Shown here piece by piece: positions 1-6,761 of a stretch of 10,580 nucleotides of DNA. How positions within the stretch are numbered: position 1 is the stretch's first letter; each line of letters begins with the position of its first letter. This DNA is from Ruminococcus sp. UBA4321 (GTDB lineage Bacteria; Bacillota; Clostridia; Oscillospirales; Ruminococcaceae), in the NCBI GenBank assembly GCA_002393815.1, contig DGUB01000022.1, positions 1-10,580 of the forward strand, in the 5' to 3' direction. Position numbers and translations under genes: made by a program. A model generated the notes under the pieces. The model did not search any database, was not told the DNA's origin, and saw only the letters and a list, made by a program, of their open reading frames with translations.

Positions 1-916
1 AATCCCAGTTTTTCGGCTGATAGCCGATATGTTTATGCTTATAATCCATCAGGACAACCTGCGATTCATATTTCTGTTTCTCGATAGCGTACTGAATAAA
101 ATTATCAATTCTTTCATCCTGCACAAAACCGCATTCCAGAAACTTTTCCAGATTGGCAGAATCGTTATGTCTCACAAAATCCCGGATGATAATTTCTGTA
201 TGTTCGGGCAGTTCCGGCTGACACAGCGCATTGATGATATTATCAGAATAACTGTAAGAAACATACGGCACACTGAACATCTGGTCTTCAATATAAAAAT
301 GCAGAATTGTATTCTGCGGAAAAGCGTTATACCGGATTTTCCGCATGGATTTGGGAATCAGCACAAAATGCAGCTCATCACAGCCATAGAAAGAAGCTGT
401 TGCCAGACTGGTGATACCTTCCGGAATCGAAACAGAAGTCAGCTTCTGACAGCGTGCAAACGCCTGTCTGCCGAAATAGGTCATTGTTTCCGGCAGTCTG
501 ACTTTTTTCAGGCTGCTGCATCCGTAGAAAGCACGGTCACCGAGTTTCTCCAATTTTTTCGGCAGAACGGCACTCCGGAGATTTTTACAGTTCATAAAAG
601 TCGAATCATGAATTGCTGTCATCTGTTCCGGAACGGTCATTTCTCCGAGGGATTCACAGCCGGAAAAGACTTCAATGCTCATGCGCGTAAGACTTTCCGG
701 AAGCTTCACAAACAGCAGATTCTTACAGTCTTTGAAAGCTCCTGCGCCGATATTCGTCACACCTTCCGGAAAGCGCACGGCATAGAGATTATCGCATCCG
801 GCGAAGGCATGTTTATCAATCATGCGGACATGTTCCGGAATCGTAATTTCAGTTTCGCCGGGCTGAGGAAAATATTTATTCAGAATCCCATGTTTTGTAT
901 CAATAATAAACGCCAT
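1..916 (-). CDS. BspA-type (LRR_5) leucine-rich-repeat protein, C-terminus beyond the window
   Basis: The frame is open from ATG at 916 to the window edge, giving 305 residues with no stop. Seven repeats of exactly 23 residues place a Cys at 41, 64, 87, 110, 133, 156 and 179, each in an [A/S/T/V]F-x-x-C motif followed by a hydrophobic strand and usually IPE or LPE. This is the BspA/LRR_5 pattern of a curved repeat solenoid, normally a protein-binding surface. A degenerate repeat (AFPQN, about 198-202) ends the array. Residues 240-300 look helical, rich in E, K and aromatic residues. I see no signal peptide or membrane segment, so the protein is probably cytoplasmic, unlike the surface BspA proteins. 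It starts 14 bases after the glycosylase stop, behind AAGGAG with 8-base spacing, so it is probably the distal gene of the operon. Partner and function are unknown. Confidence 0.85.
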   Translation of the reverse strand, partial: MAFIIDTKHGILNKYFPQPGETEITIPEHVRMIDKHAFAGCDNLYAVRFPEGVTNIGAGAFKDCKNLLFVKLPESLTRMSIEVFSGCESLGEMTVPEQMTAIHDSTFMNCKNLRSAVLPKKLEKLGDRAFYGCSSLKKVRLPETMTYFGRQAFARCQKLTSVSIPEGITSLATASFYGCDELHFVLIPKSMRKIRYNAFPQNTILHFYIEDQMFSVPYVSYSYSDNIINALCQPELPEHTEIIIRDFVRHNDSANLEKFLECGFVQDERIDNFIQYAIEKQKYESQVVLMDYKHKHIGYQPKNWD

Positions 917-930
917 GCGGAACGCTCCTT

Positions 931-1461
931 TCAGTATTCCTGTTCATCCATCACCCACCGCCAAGGCTTATTTTTCCAGATATCTCCGGCATAGTCGATG
1001 CCGACGCGCTTTTCTGTATGCCATGAATAGAAATCACCGTCATCTTCAATCCAGATTTCCGGATTTTTCACAATACTCTGCCCGTTGAGGACTTTCGTAA
1101 TTTGCAGAGCTTTCGTAAATCTTCCCGGTCCTTTGTGGAATTCTCCTGCCCGGAATAATACGCCCTGCGGATGGTCTTCCTCTCCGGTCACAACGTTCAT
1201 CATATGATTGCTTCCGTAACAGATATAAACATAAATCGTTCCGGATTTATGATACAGCATTTCGGCGCGTTTGGTTCTGCCTTTGGAAGCGTGACAGGCT
1301 TTATCTTCTTCTCCCCTGTAGGCTTCTGTTTCGGTAATGCGTTCCCGGAGTTCCGTACCATCCGGAAGCTTATGCACCAGAATTTTCCCTATCAGGTCAG
1401 GTGCGACAACAAGGCAGTCTCTGTCGAAGAATTCAGCATCAAGTATTCTGATTTTCTGCAT
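931..1461 (-). CDS. mpg: 3-methyladenine DNA glycosylase (AAG/MPG family)
   Basis: This 176-residue protein should excise alkylated purines such as 3-methyladenine, and possibly hypoxanthine, to start base-excision repair. Family landmarks, compared from memory with human AAG, are in order. ETEAY at 44-48 includes E46, matching catalytic E125, and Y48, matching Y127. H57 matches H136. YVYICYG at 77-83 includes Y79 (Y159), followed by N89 (N169) and R104 (R182). GPGRFTKAL at 111-119 and a C-terminal PWRW complete the fold. The stretch between R104 and GPG is about 20 residues shorter than in the relatives I recall, so this is a compact version, but no catalytic residue is lost. It starts 4 bases after the rqcH stop with AAGGGG and 7-base spacing, which suggests coupled translation. 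Nothing indicates an adaptive-response promoter of its own. Confidence 0.93.
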   Translation of the reverse strand: MQKIRILDAEFFDRDCLVVAPDLIGKILVHKLPDGTELRERITETEAYRGEEDKACHASKGRTKRAEMLYHKSGTIYVYICYGSNHMMNVVTGEEDHPQGVLFRAGEFHKGPGRFTKALQITKVLNGQSIVKNPEIWIEDDGDFYSWHTEKRVGIDYAGDIWKNKPWRWVMDEQEY

Positions 1462-1465
1462 GGAA

Positions 1466-3217
1466 TCACCCCTTATAGATTAATTTTTCCGCCAGTTCCC
1501 TGTCCGGCTTGATATACAGCGTCTGCTGATTCGTGAAAATCACCATGCCGGGTTTTGCGCCGTTGGGCTTTTTGACGAACTTTACTTTTGTAAAATCGAC
1601 GGGAACTTGTGCGGAGTCCCTTGCCTTACTGTGATAAGCAGCCAGCACAGCCGCCTGACGGATTGCCGTTTCGGAAGGTTCTTTTCCGTCCGTGACCAGA
1701 ATCACGTGTGAACCCGGTATATTCTGTGTATGAAGCCAGATATCCTGCTTGGAAGCCTGTTTCAGCGTCAGCTGGTCATTCTGCCGGTTATTTCTGCCGA
1801 CGAGAATCAAAAAGCCGTCTTCTGACTGATACGCCATCGGCGGAGCCTGTTTGACAGGTTTCTGTTTCTGGGTTCTGTTCCGGAGGTAACCCTGCTGTGC
1901 AAGTTCTTCCCGGAGCAGAAGCAAATCATTTTCGGTTTCGGCACGGCTGAGAATATCGAACACGCTTTCCAGATAGATAAATTCCTGTTCGCCCTGCTGA
2001 ATCTGTTCGGAAAGCTTCTGTTTTGCAGTAGCGGCTTTCCTGTAGAGCGTATAATATTTCTGTGCATTCTGCGAGGGCGTTAAATTCACCTGTAACGGAA
2101 TCGAGATTTCCGGACAGGATTCTTCATAGAAATTCACGACTTTTGCGGAAGTATCGCCTTTCTGAATCTGATACAGATTCGCGGAAAGCAAATCGCCGTA
2201 TAATTTATTTTGATTCATCTTGTCCGTTTCGGCAAGTTCCTGTTTCTGATGTTCGAGTTTCCGGGCGATGCGTTCGGTACGATTCATAATCAGTTTGAAT
2301 AAATCATTTGCCCGCTGTTTCATACGGGCTTTCAAATCGCGCTCGGAATAGAACGTATCAAGTGCGGTGCTTGCCGAAGGCATCGGCTTGACGAGCATCA
2401 GGTTTCCGTACTGTTCCGGACGGAAGAAACAGAAATCTTTCAGATTTCCTTCCGGAGTCAGCAGAAGATGAAACTGATACTTCTGATTCCGGAGCATATC
2501 GGCAGTTTTATGGATAATATATAATAATCTTTCCTGCTGATTTTTATCCAGTTCGTGGCTTCTGATTCCGGATTTACAGGTATAGAACGCCCATTCTCTG
2601 GTCAGAAGCGGCGAAACGCCCTCGAATATAGATAATAACGCTTTGGCTAATTCGTTATCTGGTGCAAGCAGCAGCGCATTCAGGATAGTCGCGTCATCGG
2701 TTTCGAGGAAATTCAATCTCTGATTTCTGTGGGGCATTTCGTAAGGAAATCCGGACAGAAGTACTCTTTCTCTGGTAATATCGGCATTTCGTTTCAGAGA
2801 ATCAATAATTTTCCCATCCTGATTGATTAAGATACAGTTGGAATATCTGCCCATGACTTCACAGGCAAGCGTCAGCCGGACGGAATCGCCGAGTTCGTTG
2901 ATGCAGTCGAAGTCGAGAAATAAAATTCGTTCCAGACCGTCCTGCCGGACAGCTGCGAACTTTCCGCCGCCGAGATGCTTTCTTAACAGCATACAGAACA
3001 TCGGCGGTGCGGCAGGATTCTCAATGCTGATTTGTGTCAGATGAATCCGCGCACTGTCGCCGGAAATGTTGATTAAAATTTTCACAGCTCCCTGAAAGCT
3101 TCGCAGATGCAGAATAATTTCATCTCTGGAAGGCTGATGAATTTTTTCGACTCTTGCGCCGAGATACGGTTCAATTTCCTGCCGGACAGCGCAGAGATAC
3201 GCACCATCAAAAGCCAT
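1466..3217 (-). CDS. rqcH: RqcH, bacterial ribosome quality-control factor (NFACT family)
   Basis: RqcH binds the 50S subunit with a trapped peptidyl-tRNA and recruits tRNA-Ala to add C-terminal alanine tails that mark the stalled peptide for degradation. The family was earlier named fibronectin-binding protein A. The 583 residues show the whole architecture. NFACT-N has MAFDG at the N-terminus and EVMGRYSN at 120-127. A middle helical region follows, then long coiled coils at about 285-440 containing the typical KLYGDLLSANLYQI. The NFACT-R domain begins at about 460 and includes DIWLHTQNIPGSHVIL near 492-507. Length is normal. The pair equivalent to B. subtilis D97-R98, needed for tRNA recruitment, reads E96-R97 here. 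The gene begins 4 bases after the rRNA methyltransferase stop, behind a weak purine-rich AGAAAGAAG. The neighbours support a translation-maintenance operon. Confidence 0.95.
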   Translation of the reverse strand: MAFDGAYLCAVRQEIEPYLGARVEKIHQPSRDEIILHLRSFQGAVKILINISGDSARIHLTQISIENPAAPPMFCMLLRKHLGGGKFAAVRQDGLERILFLDFDCINELGDSVRLTLACEVMGRYSNCILINQDGKIIDSLKRNADITRERVLLSGFPYEMPHRNQRLNFLETDDATILNALLLAPDNELAKALLSIFEGVSPLLTREWAFYTCKSGIRSHELDKNQQERLLYIIHKTADMLRNQKYQFHLLLTPEGNLKDFCFFRPEQYGNLMLVKPMPSASTALDTFYSERDLKARMKQRANDLFKLIMNRTERIARKLEHQKQELAETDKMNQNKLYGDLLSANLYQIQKGDTSAKVVNFYEESCPEISIPLQVNLTPSQNAQKYYTLYRKAATAKQKLSEQIQQGEQEFIYLESVFDILSRAETENDLLLLREELAQQGYLRNRTQKQKPVKQAPPMAYQSEDGFLILVGRNNRQNDQLTLKQASKQDIWLHTQNIPGSHVILVTDGKEPSETAIRQAAVLAAYHSKARDSAQVPVDFTKVKFVKKPNGAKPGMVIFTNQQTLYIKPDRELAEKLIYKG

Positions 3218-3221
3218 GACA

Positions 3222-4040
3222 TCACGCTTCTTTCTGATAGATTAGAATTTCAAAAGCCGTCTGCACTTCGAGCGTTTGCAGAGCTTGCAGACGTTCGCGC
3301 TCCTGTGCGCCGGTGCGGTAGGCATAAGGTGTCATTTGGAACAGATTCTGAATATCCTGCGGATTATCGATAAAAATCTTCCGCTCGCAGGAGATTTTCT
3401 CCAGAAATCTGAAATTTTCCAGATGATAGTCTTTCACCTGATTTTCGTAAGGCTTGTCGTAGACCGCCTGTTTGAGTTCCCACAGATGCAGAGCCGACGG
3501 AATTACCATGATAAAATAAGAATCGGCTTTCAGCACTCTGAAAAATTCCATTCCGCAGTAGGGCGCGAACACGCTCACGAGCATATCAAAGCTGTTCTCG
3601 CCGACAGGCAGATGAAACACACTTCCGACCGCGTAATGTGTACGCTTATCGGAACGCGCCGCAAAATCAGCCGCAGTTTTGGAGATATCCACACCGTAGC
3701 AGACAGAAGTTTCCGGAAGAGATTCACAGATTTTCTTTGTATAATAGCCTTCACCGCATCCGGCATCGAGCAGACTGCCACCCGGAATCAGATATTTTCC
3801 GACAGCTTTACAGAGCGCGTTCTGCAAATGCTGATAATAATCTTTTCCGAGAAAATCGCGTCTTGCACGAACCATTTCGGGATTATCGCCGGGAAGTCTG
3901 GCATGTTTCTGCTTGACGGGCAGAAGATTGACATAGCCGCTCCGGGCTTTATCGAATGAATGATTTTTTGCACATTTCAGAGATTTTCCGGAATCGGCGA
4001 GAGTTTTGCCGCAGACAGGGCAAATCCACAGTTCAGACAT
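3222..4040 (-). CDS. rlmA: 23S rRNA (guanine-N1)-methyltransferase, RlmA family
   Basis: The protein should methylate N1 of a guanine in helix 35 of 23S rRNA (G745 for RlmA-I, G748 for RlmA-II/TlrB) using S-adenosylmethionine. I cannot tell which type this is, though RlmA-II is usual in Gram-positives. From ATG at 4040 it has 272 residues. An N-terminal zinc site comes from C7, C10, C23 and H27. The linker NLLPVKQKHARLPGDNPEMV at 38-57 is highly typical. SAM motif I is LLDAGCGEGYYT at 90-101, and the family ending QMTPYAYRT lies near 235-243. The frame also opens at a TTG (4064), but ATG 4040 puts the zinc finger at the N-terminus as in relatives. It has AGAAGGAG at 4053-4060, though the 12-base spacing is long. 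The gene overlaps the Nif3 gene by 8 bases, suggesting translational coupling. Confidence 0.92.
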   Translation of the reverse strand: MSELWICPVCGKTLADSGKSLKCAKNHSFDKARSGYVNLLPVKQKHARLPGDNPEMVRARRDFLGKDYYQHLQNALCKAVGKYLIPGGSLLDAGCGEGYYTKKICESLPETSVCYGVDISKTAADFAARSDKRTHYAVGSVFHLPVGENSFDMLVSVFAPYCGMEFFRVLKADSYFIMVIPSALHLWELKQAVYDKPYENQVKDYHLENFRFLEKISCERKIFIDNPQDIQNLFQMTPYAYRTGAQERERLQALQTLEVQTAFEILIYQKEA

Positions 4041-4800
4041 AGCGCACAGGGTCTCCTTCTGCAAATTCGATAATTTTCAGTTCCGGGAACGCTTCGCGGA
4101 GTTTTCCGGCAACATAGGGAATCATGATAACTTCCGTATGATAATGACCGCAGTCGAGCAGGGCGATGTTCAGTTCTTCGGCTTTATACCAGCGGTCATG
4201 CTTGATATCTCCGGTCAGGAAGCAGTCACAGCGTCCGGCGAGGTCTTCGAGCATGGACGAACCAGAACCCGAACAGACGGCAATCTTCCGGATTTTCCCC
4301 TGATGATTCGCCGAATATCTGACAACTTCACAATTCAGGGCTTTTTTGGCAGTCCCGGCGAATTCCGGCAGAGAAACGGCTTGTTTCAGCGTGATGATTC
4401 TGCCTAAACCGTCGGCTTCAACCGGAAGAATTTCTTCTTCAATCTGAATTTCTGACTGCAATTTCTGCACAATCAGGTCATTGATGCCGCCTTCTGCGAT
4501 ATCGAGCGGCGTGTGACAGCAGATTGCTGAAATATCATGTTTCGCGAGCTGATACACAACCGAATCAGAATATAAATTTTTCAGTGCCGAAAAAATCACC
4601 GGATGATGCGAAAAAATCAGATTACAGCCTGTTTTCTGCGCTTTTTTCAGGGCACTGACGGAAATATCCAGAGAAATCAGCACTCCGGAAACTTCCTGAT
4701 TCCAGTCCCCTGCCAGAAAGCCGGAATTATCCCATTTTTCCTGCGTTCCAAACGGCGCGAACTGATTGATTCTATCATAAATATCTCTTACTGTAATCAA
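4033..4800 (-). CDS. Nif3-like dinuclear metal-centre protein (YqfO/YbgI family)
   Basis: This 255-residue protein is a short Nif3-family member (often annotated GTP cyclohydrolase 1 type 2 homolog) that forms hexameric rings with a two-metal site. The physiological substrate is not settled. The expected metal ligands are all present: H65 and H66 in FSHHP, D100 in CHTPLD, and H219 and E223 in DCGHYHTE. The roughly 120-residue PII/CutA-like insert of the long B. subtilis YqfO form is absent. The start must be TTG at 4800: an in-frame TGA lies two codons upstream and no ATG follows until deep in the protein. TTG overlaps the trmK stop as TTGA, with AGGGGAG 11 bases upstream, so translation is probably coupled to trmK. 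The trmK-Nif3 pair is conserved in Firmicutes (yqfN-yqfO in B. subtilis). Confidence 0.92.
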   Translation of the reverse strand: MITVRDIYDRINQFAPFGTQEKWDNSGFLAGDWNQEVSGVLISLDISVSALKKAQKTGCNLIFSHHPVIFSALKNLYSDSVVYQLAKHDISAICCHTPLDIAEGGINDLIVQKLQSEIQIEEEILPVEADGLGRIITLKQAVSLPEFAGTAKKALNCEVVRYSANHQGKIRKIAVCSGSGSSMLEDLAGRCDCFLTGDIKHDRWYKAEELNIALLDCGHYHTEVIMIPYVAGKLREAFPELKIIEFAEGDPVRYV

Positions 4801-5513
4801 AGTTCATCATACTCCCCTAAATTTGTCAATATATTTTGCAGTGTATCATATTTTCCTAAAATTTTCGCCATAGTTTTAATTGTGTCATTCAGTTCAGACG
4901 GAATACAGGTACTTTCCCCGTGAAACATTCCTGCTTTTCTTTTCATAAGCTGAGTAAGCTGATGTTCTGCGTAAGCATAGGCATTTTTATCGGAAAGATT
5001 CATCTTTCCGAAGTAGATTTCCGGCGCATCGGGCTGTTTGTGATTTCCGGAATACTGCACCTGCATGACGGCATATAAAAATTTCTTGTCCGGAACACAG
5101 GTTTCAGACCGGATTTCAAAACCGTGTTCATAAAGCCATTTCCGGAGCAGTTGAGCTTTGGTCATGGGCTGGAATACCAGATTGATTTTCTCCAGAGAGA
5201 AAGGACAGGTTTCCAGAATATGTATGATAGTTTCACCGCCCATTCCGGCGATGACAATATCCGTGATGCCTTCCGGCGGAACGTTCTGCAAGCCATCTGA
5301 AAGAATTGTCTGAATTTTTTCAGATAATCCGGCTCCGGCAATCGTCCGTTCTGCCGATTGGAGAGGACCTTCCCGGACATCACTAGCGATAATTTTTTCA
5401 GCAATCTGATTCTGCATCAGATATACCGGGAGCTGTGCATGGTCTGTCCCCACGTCACAGACAAAATTTCCCTGTACGAATTCTGCACAGGCGAGCAGTC
5501 TGGAATTCAGCAT
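4797..5513 (-). CDS. trmK: TrmK, tRNA (adenine-22-N1)-methyltransferase
   Basis: TrmK methylates N1 of adenine 22 in the tRNA D-loop region using S-adenosylmethionine. It is a class I methyltransferase of Gram-positive bacteria. From ATG at 5513 the protein has 238 residues. SAM motif I is CDVGTDHAQL at 19-28, an acidic motif II is SDV near 44-46, SDG lies at 72-74 and IAGMGG at 88-93, where other methyltransferases have the NPPY-type catalytic loop. A C-terminal helical part follows, as in the family. An in-frame ATG exists at 5528, but it directly touches the T-tract of the upstream terminator and has no ribosome binding site. GAGGAAA at 5520-5526 instead serves ATG 5513, giving MLNSRLLACAEF, which fits relatives. 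This is the first gene of the left-half run. Its promoter is unclear because the terminator ends right before it. Confidence 0.93.
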   Translation of the reverse strand: MLNSRLLACAEFVQGNFVCDVGTDHAQLPVYLMQNQIAEKIIASDVREGPLQSAERTIAGAGLSEKIQTILSDGLQNVPPEGITDIVIAGMGGETIIHILETCPFSLEKINLVFQPMTKAQLLRKWLYEHGFEIRSETCVPDKKFLYAVMQVQYSGNHKQPDAPEIYFGKMNLSDKNAYAYAEHQLTQLMKRKAGMFHGESTCIPSELNDTIKTMAKILGKYDTLQNILTNLGEYDEL

Positions 5514-5519
5514 AAAAGA

Positions 5520-5526
5520 TTTCCTC
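5520..5526 (-). promoter_or_regulatory. Ribosome binding site of trmK (decides the start)
   Basis: GAGGAAA lies 6 bases before ATG 5513. It sits inside the second and third codons of the longer frame that begins at ATG 5528. That longer start has only the terminator T-tract upstream, so the internal start is preferred. Confidence 0.7.
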
Positions 5527-5528
5527 AT

Positions 5529-5561
5529 AAAAAACGGGGCAGCGGATTTCGCCGCCGCCCC
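5529..5561 (-). terminator. Rho-independent terminator between the DUF1858 gene and trmK
   Basis: Read on the minus strand, GGGGCGGCGG pairs with CCGCTGCCCC across a six-base loop (CGAAAT), giving a 10-pair stem with one G-U. It is followed by G and six T. It starts 10 bases after the DUF1858 stop. The six T run straight into ATG 5528 of the trmK frame, leaving no room for a downstream promoter. Confidence 0.9.
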
Positions 5562-5571
5562 TGATGTTTAC

Positions 5572-5772
5572 TTATTTTCCTTCAAAATAGGCATTGAGCT
5601 GAGAAACGAGTTCATCAGCGTCAGTACCGTGAACGGCACAGGCTTCTGCAATGGTTTCGCCTCTGGAAGCCGGACAGCCTAAGCAGTGCATCCCCATTTC
5701 CAGAAAATACGGAGCCACATCGAAATCCTCATCCAGAATTTCGCCGATAACGGTATCTTTTGTAACAGTCAT
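5572..5772 (-). CDS. DUF1858 small redox-disulfide domain protein
   Basis: This 66-residue protein matches the DUF1858 family, also described as the hybrid-cluster-protein-associated redox disulfide domain. The core is clear: an N-terminal KDTVIGEILDE, a stretch ending EMGMHCLGCPASRGETIAEA at about 26-44 with the CxxC pair C30/C33, a further C45, then a helical end. The CxxC suggests a thiol-disulfide or metal role, but the biochemical function of the family is not established. The frame extends further upstream, overlapping the zinc-ribbon gene, but ATG 5772 has AGAGG 9 bases before it and gives the standard start MTVTKDTVIG. It is the last gene before the terminator and begins 26 bases after the zinc-ribbon stop. 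No hybrid-cluster-protein gene is in the window, so a link to nitrosative stress cannot be judged here. Confidence 0.88.
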   Translation of the reverse strand: MTVTKDTVIGEILDEDFDVAPYFLEMGMHCLGCPASRGETIAEACAVHGTDADELVSQLNAYFEGK

Positions 5773-5798
5773 AATCACTAACCTCTTTCTTTCAAAAA

Positions 5799-6074
5799 TT
5801 ATTCGCCCTTCATTTTTGCGAAGCATGCGCTGCAATAAACAGGTCTGTCTTCACGGGGCTGGAAAGGCACTTTTGCTTCTCCGCCGCATCCTGCACAGAC
5901 AGCAGTGAACATTTCACGCGGTGCTCTGGATGCGCCTTTTCTGGCAGCGCGGCAGTCCTTGCATCTCTGGGGTTCATGTTCAAACCCTTTTTCAGCATAG
6001 AATTCCTGTTCGCCGGCAGTAAAAGTAAATTCTTTTCCGCAATCCTTGCAAACTAAAGTCTTGTCTTCGTACAT
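5799..6074 (-). CDS. Zinc-ribbon protein with two CxxC pairs of pairs
   Basis: The 91 residues contain eight cysteines arranged as two zinc sites: C9, C12, C38 and C41, then C60, C63, C81 and C84. The first half resembles the probable zinc-ribbon (zf-trcl) domain, with the signature KTLVCKDCGKEFTFTAGEQE. The second half, with VPFQPREDRPVYCSACF, belongs to a widespread CxxC-x17-CxxC type. Such proteins are common in anaerobic bacteria and are presumed to bind nucleic acid or protein, but I know of no proven function. ATG 6074 is preferred over an in-frame TTG at 6080 because AGTGAGG sits 9 bases upstream. The upstream gap of about 100 bases to the sigma-factor stop holds no promoter or terminator that I would defend, so this gene is probably cotranscribed with its neighbours. 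Confidence 0.85.
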   Translation of the reverse strand: MYEDKTLVCKDCGKEFTFTAGEQEFYAEKGFEHEPQRCKDCRAARKGASRAPREMFTAVCAGCGGEAKVPFQPREDRPVYCSACFAKMKGE

Positions 6075-6176
6075 AATCAATTACCTCACTATAAGATGTG
6101 TTTTGTCCGGGATTACGGCAGTTATGCAATAAGCCCTTTCATATATCGCACCCATCAACGGGGACGAATCGAAATA

Positions 6177-6761
6177 TTATGATTCTGCGTCCTGCTGAAC
6201 AGCACGCATTTTCCGGCGGATTCTCTGCATGGCATTGTCAACGGCTTTCACGCTGATATGCAGCGTTTCAGCAGCCGCGGCATAAGAAGCACCGCTGAGA
6301 ATACATTGCAGGATTTCCCATTCTTTATCGGAAAGCATTGCCATGACCTGCATCCGGCATTGAGCATAGCTTTCTTTCTCCATCAGAATGCTTTCAGGGG
6401 TTTCTGCATCGACGAATTCGCCTTTTTCCTCCAGTTTCTGAATCAGATTTTCTTCGGGAACGGCGTGATTCTGCTGACTGCGCATCAAAGAGCGCATCCG
6501 GTTGACAATGCAGACCTGTGCAAACGAGGAGAATTTTTTCTCCTGACTGCTGTCGAACTGCTTCATAATTTTCAGGAGGGTGATTAAGCCTTCCTGTGTC
6601 AGGTCGTCAGCATCGGCAGGTGTTGCCGCATAACGTCCGGCGTGGAATCTGACAAGGCGGAAATATCTGGCAAGCAGTTCGGCTTCGGCTTCGACAGAAG
6701 TCCGTGAAAGAACGGCAAGTTCTTCATCAGTCAGTCCGGCAAGAGCGGATTTATCCGGCAT
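6177..6761 (-). CDS. SigH-like sigma-70 family RNA polymerase sigma factor
   Basis: The 194-residue protein has sigma region 2 at about 27-95, including DDLTQEGLITLLKIMKQFD (-10 recognition and core binding), and a region 4 helix-turn-helix at about 142-186 with the ending SVKAVDNAMQRIRRKM. That ending closely resembles the VKSIDNALQRVKRKL type of SigH/sigma-30. Region 3 is absent, as in SigH-like and ECF-like factors. In sporulating Firmicutes SigH drives early stationary-phase genes. The role here is an inference, since this lineage may not sporulate. The frame opens at 6857, but ATG 6761 gives a normal N-terminus (TDEELAVLSR) and an 11-base overlap with the hydro-lyase stop. AGGGA lies about 10 bases upstream. 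I see no anti-sigma gene nearby. Confidence 0.85.
   Translation of the reverse strand: MPDKSALAGLTDEELAVLSRTSVEAEAELLARYFRLVRFHAGRYAATPADADDLTQEGLITLLKIMKQFDSSQEKKFSSFAQVCIVNRMRSLMRSQQNHAVPEENLIQKLEEKGEFVDAETPESILMEKESYAQCRMQVMAMLSDKEWEILQCILSGASYAAAAETLHISVKAVDNAMQRIRRKMRAVQQDAES

Noticed and set aside
29..994. A 321-codon open frame on the plus strand.
   Set aside because: It is antisense to the LRR gene, whose minus-strand frame has perfect 23-residue repeats and a ribosome binding site. The plus frame has no recognisable protein features.
3276..3959. Plus-strand frames of 227 and 92 codons opposite rlmA.
   Set aside because: They overlap the well-supported methyltransferase frame entirely and show no family motif.
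4041..4064. A longer RlmA start at TTG 4064.
   Set aside because: It would place the ribosome-binding sequence AGAAGGAG inside the coding region and add eight residues before the zinc finger that relatives lack.
931..5513. The translation and repair genes considered as a defence island or horizontally acquired cluster.
   Set aside because: All genes except the LRR protein are widespread housekeeping functions in conserved clostridial style, with no integrase, transposase or flanking repeats.
6075..6176. A possible promoter or hairpin in the gap between the sigma-factor and zinc-ribbon genes (TATAGT near the ribosome binding site, CCCC...GGG pairing).
   Set aside because: TATAGT overlaps the ribosome binding site and has no matching -35 box. 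The pairing is short and lacks a T-tract.
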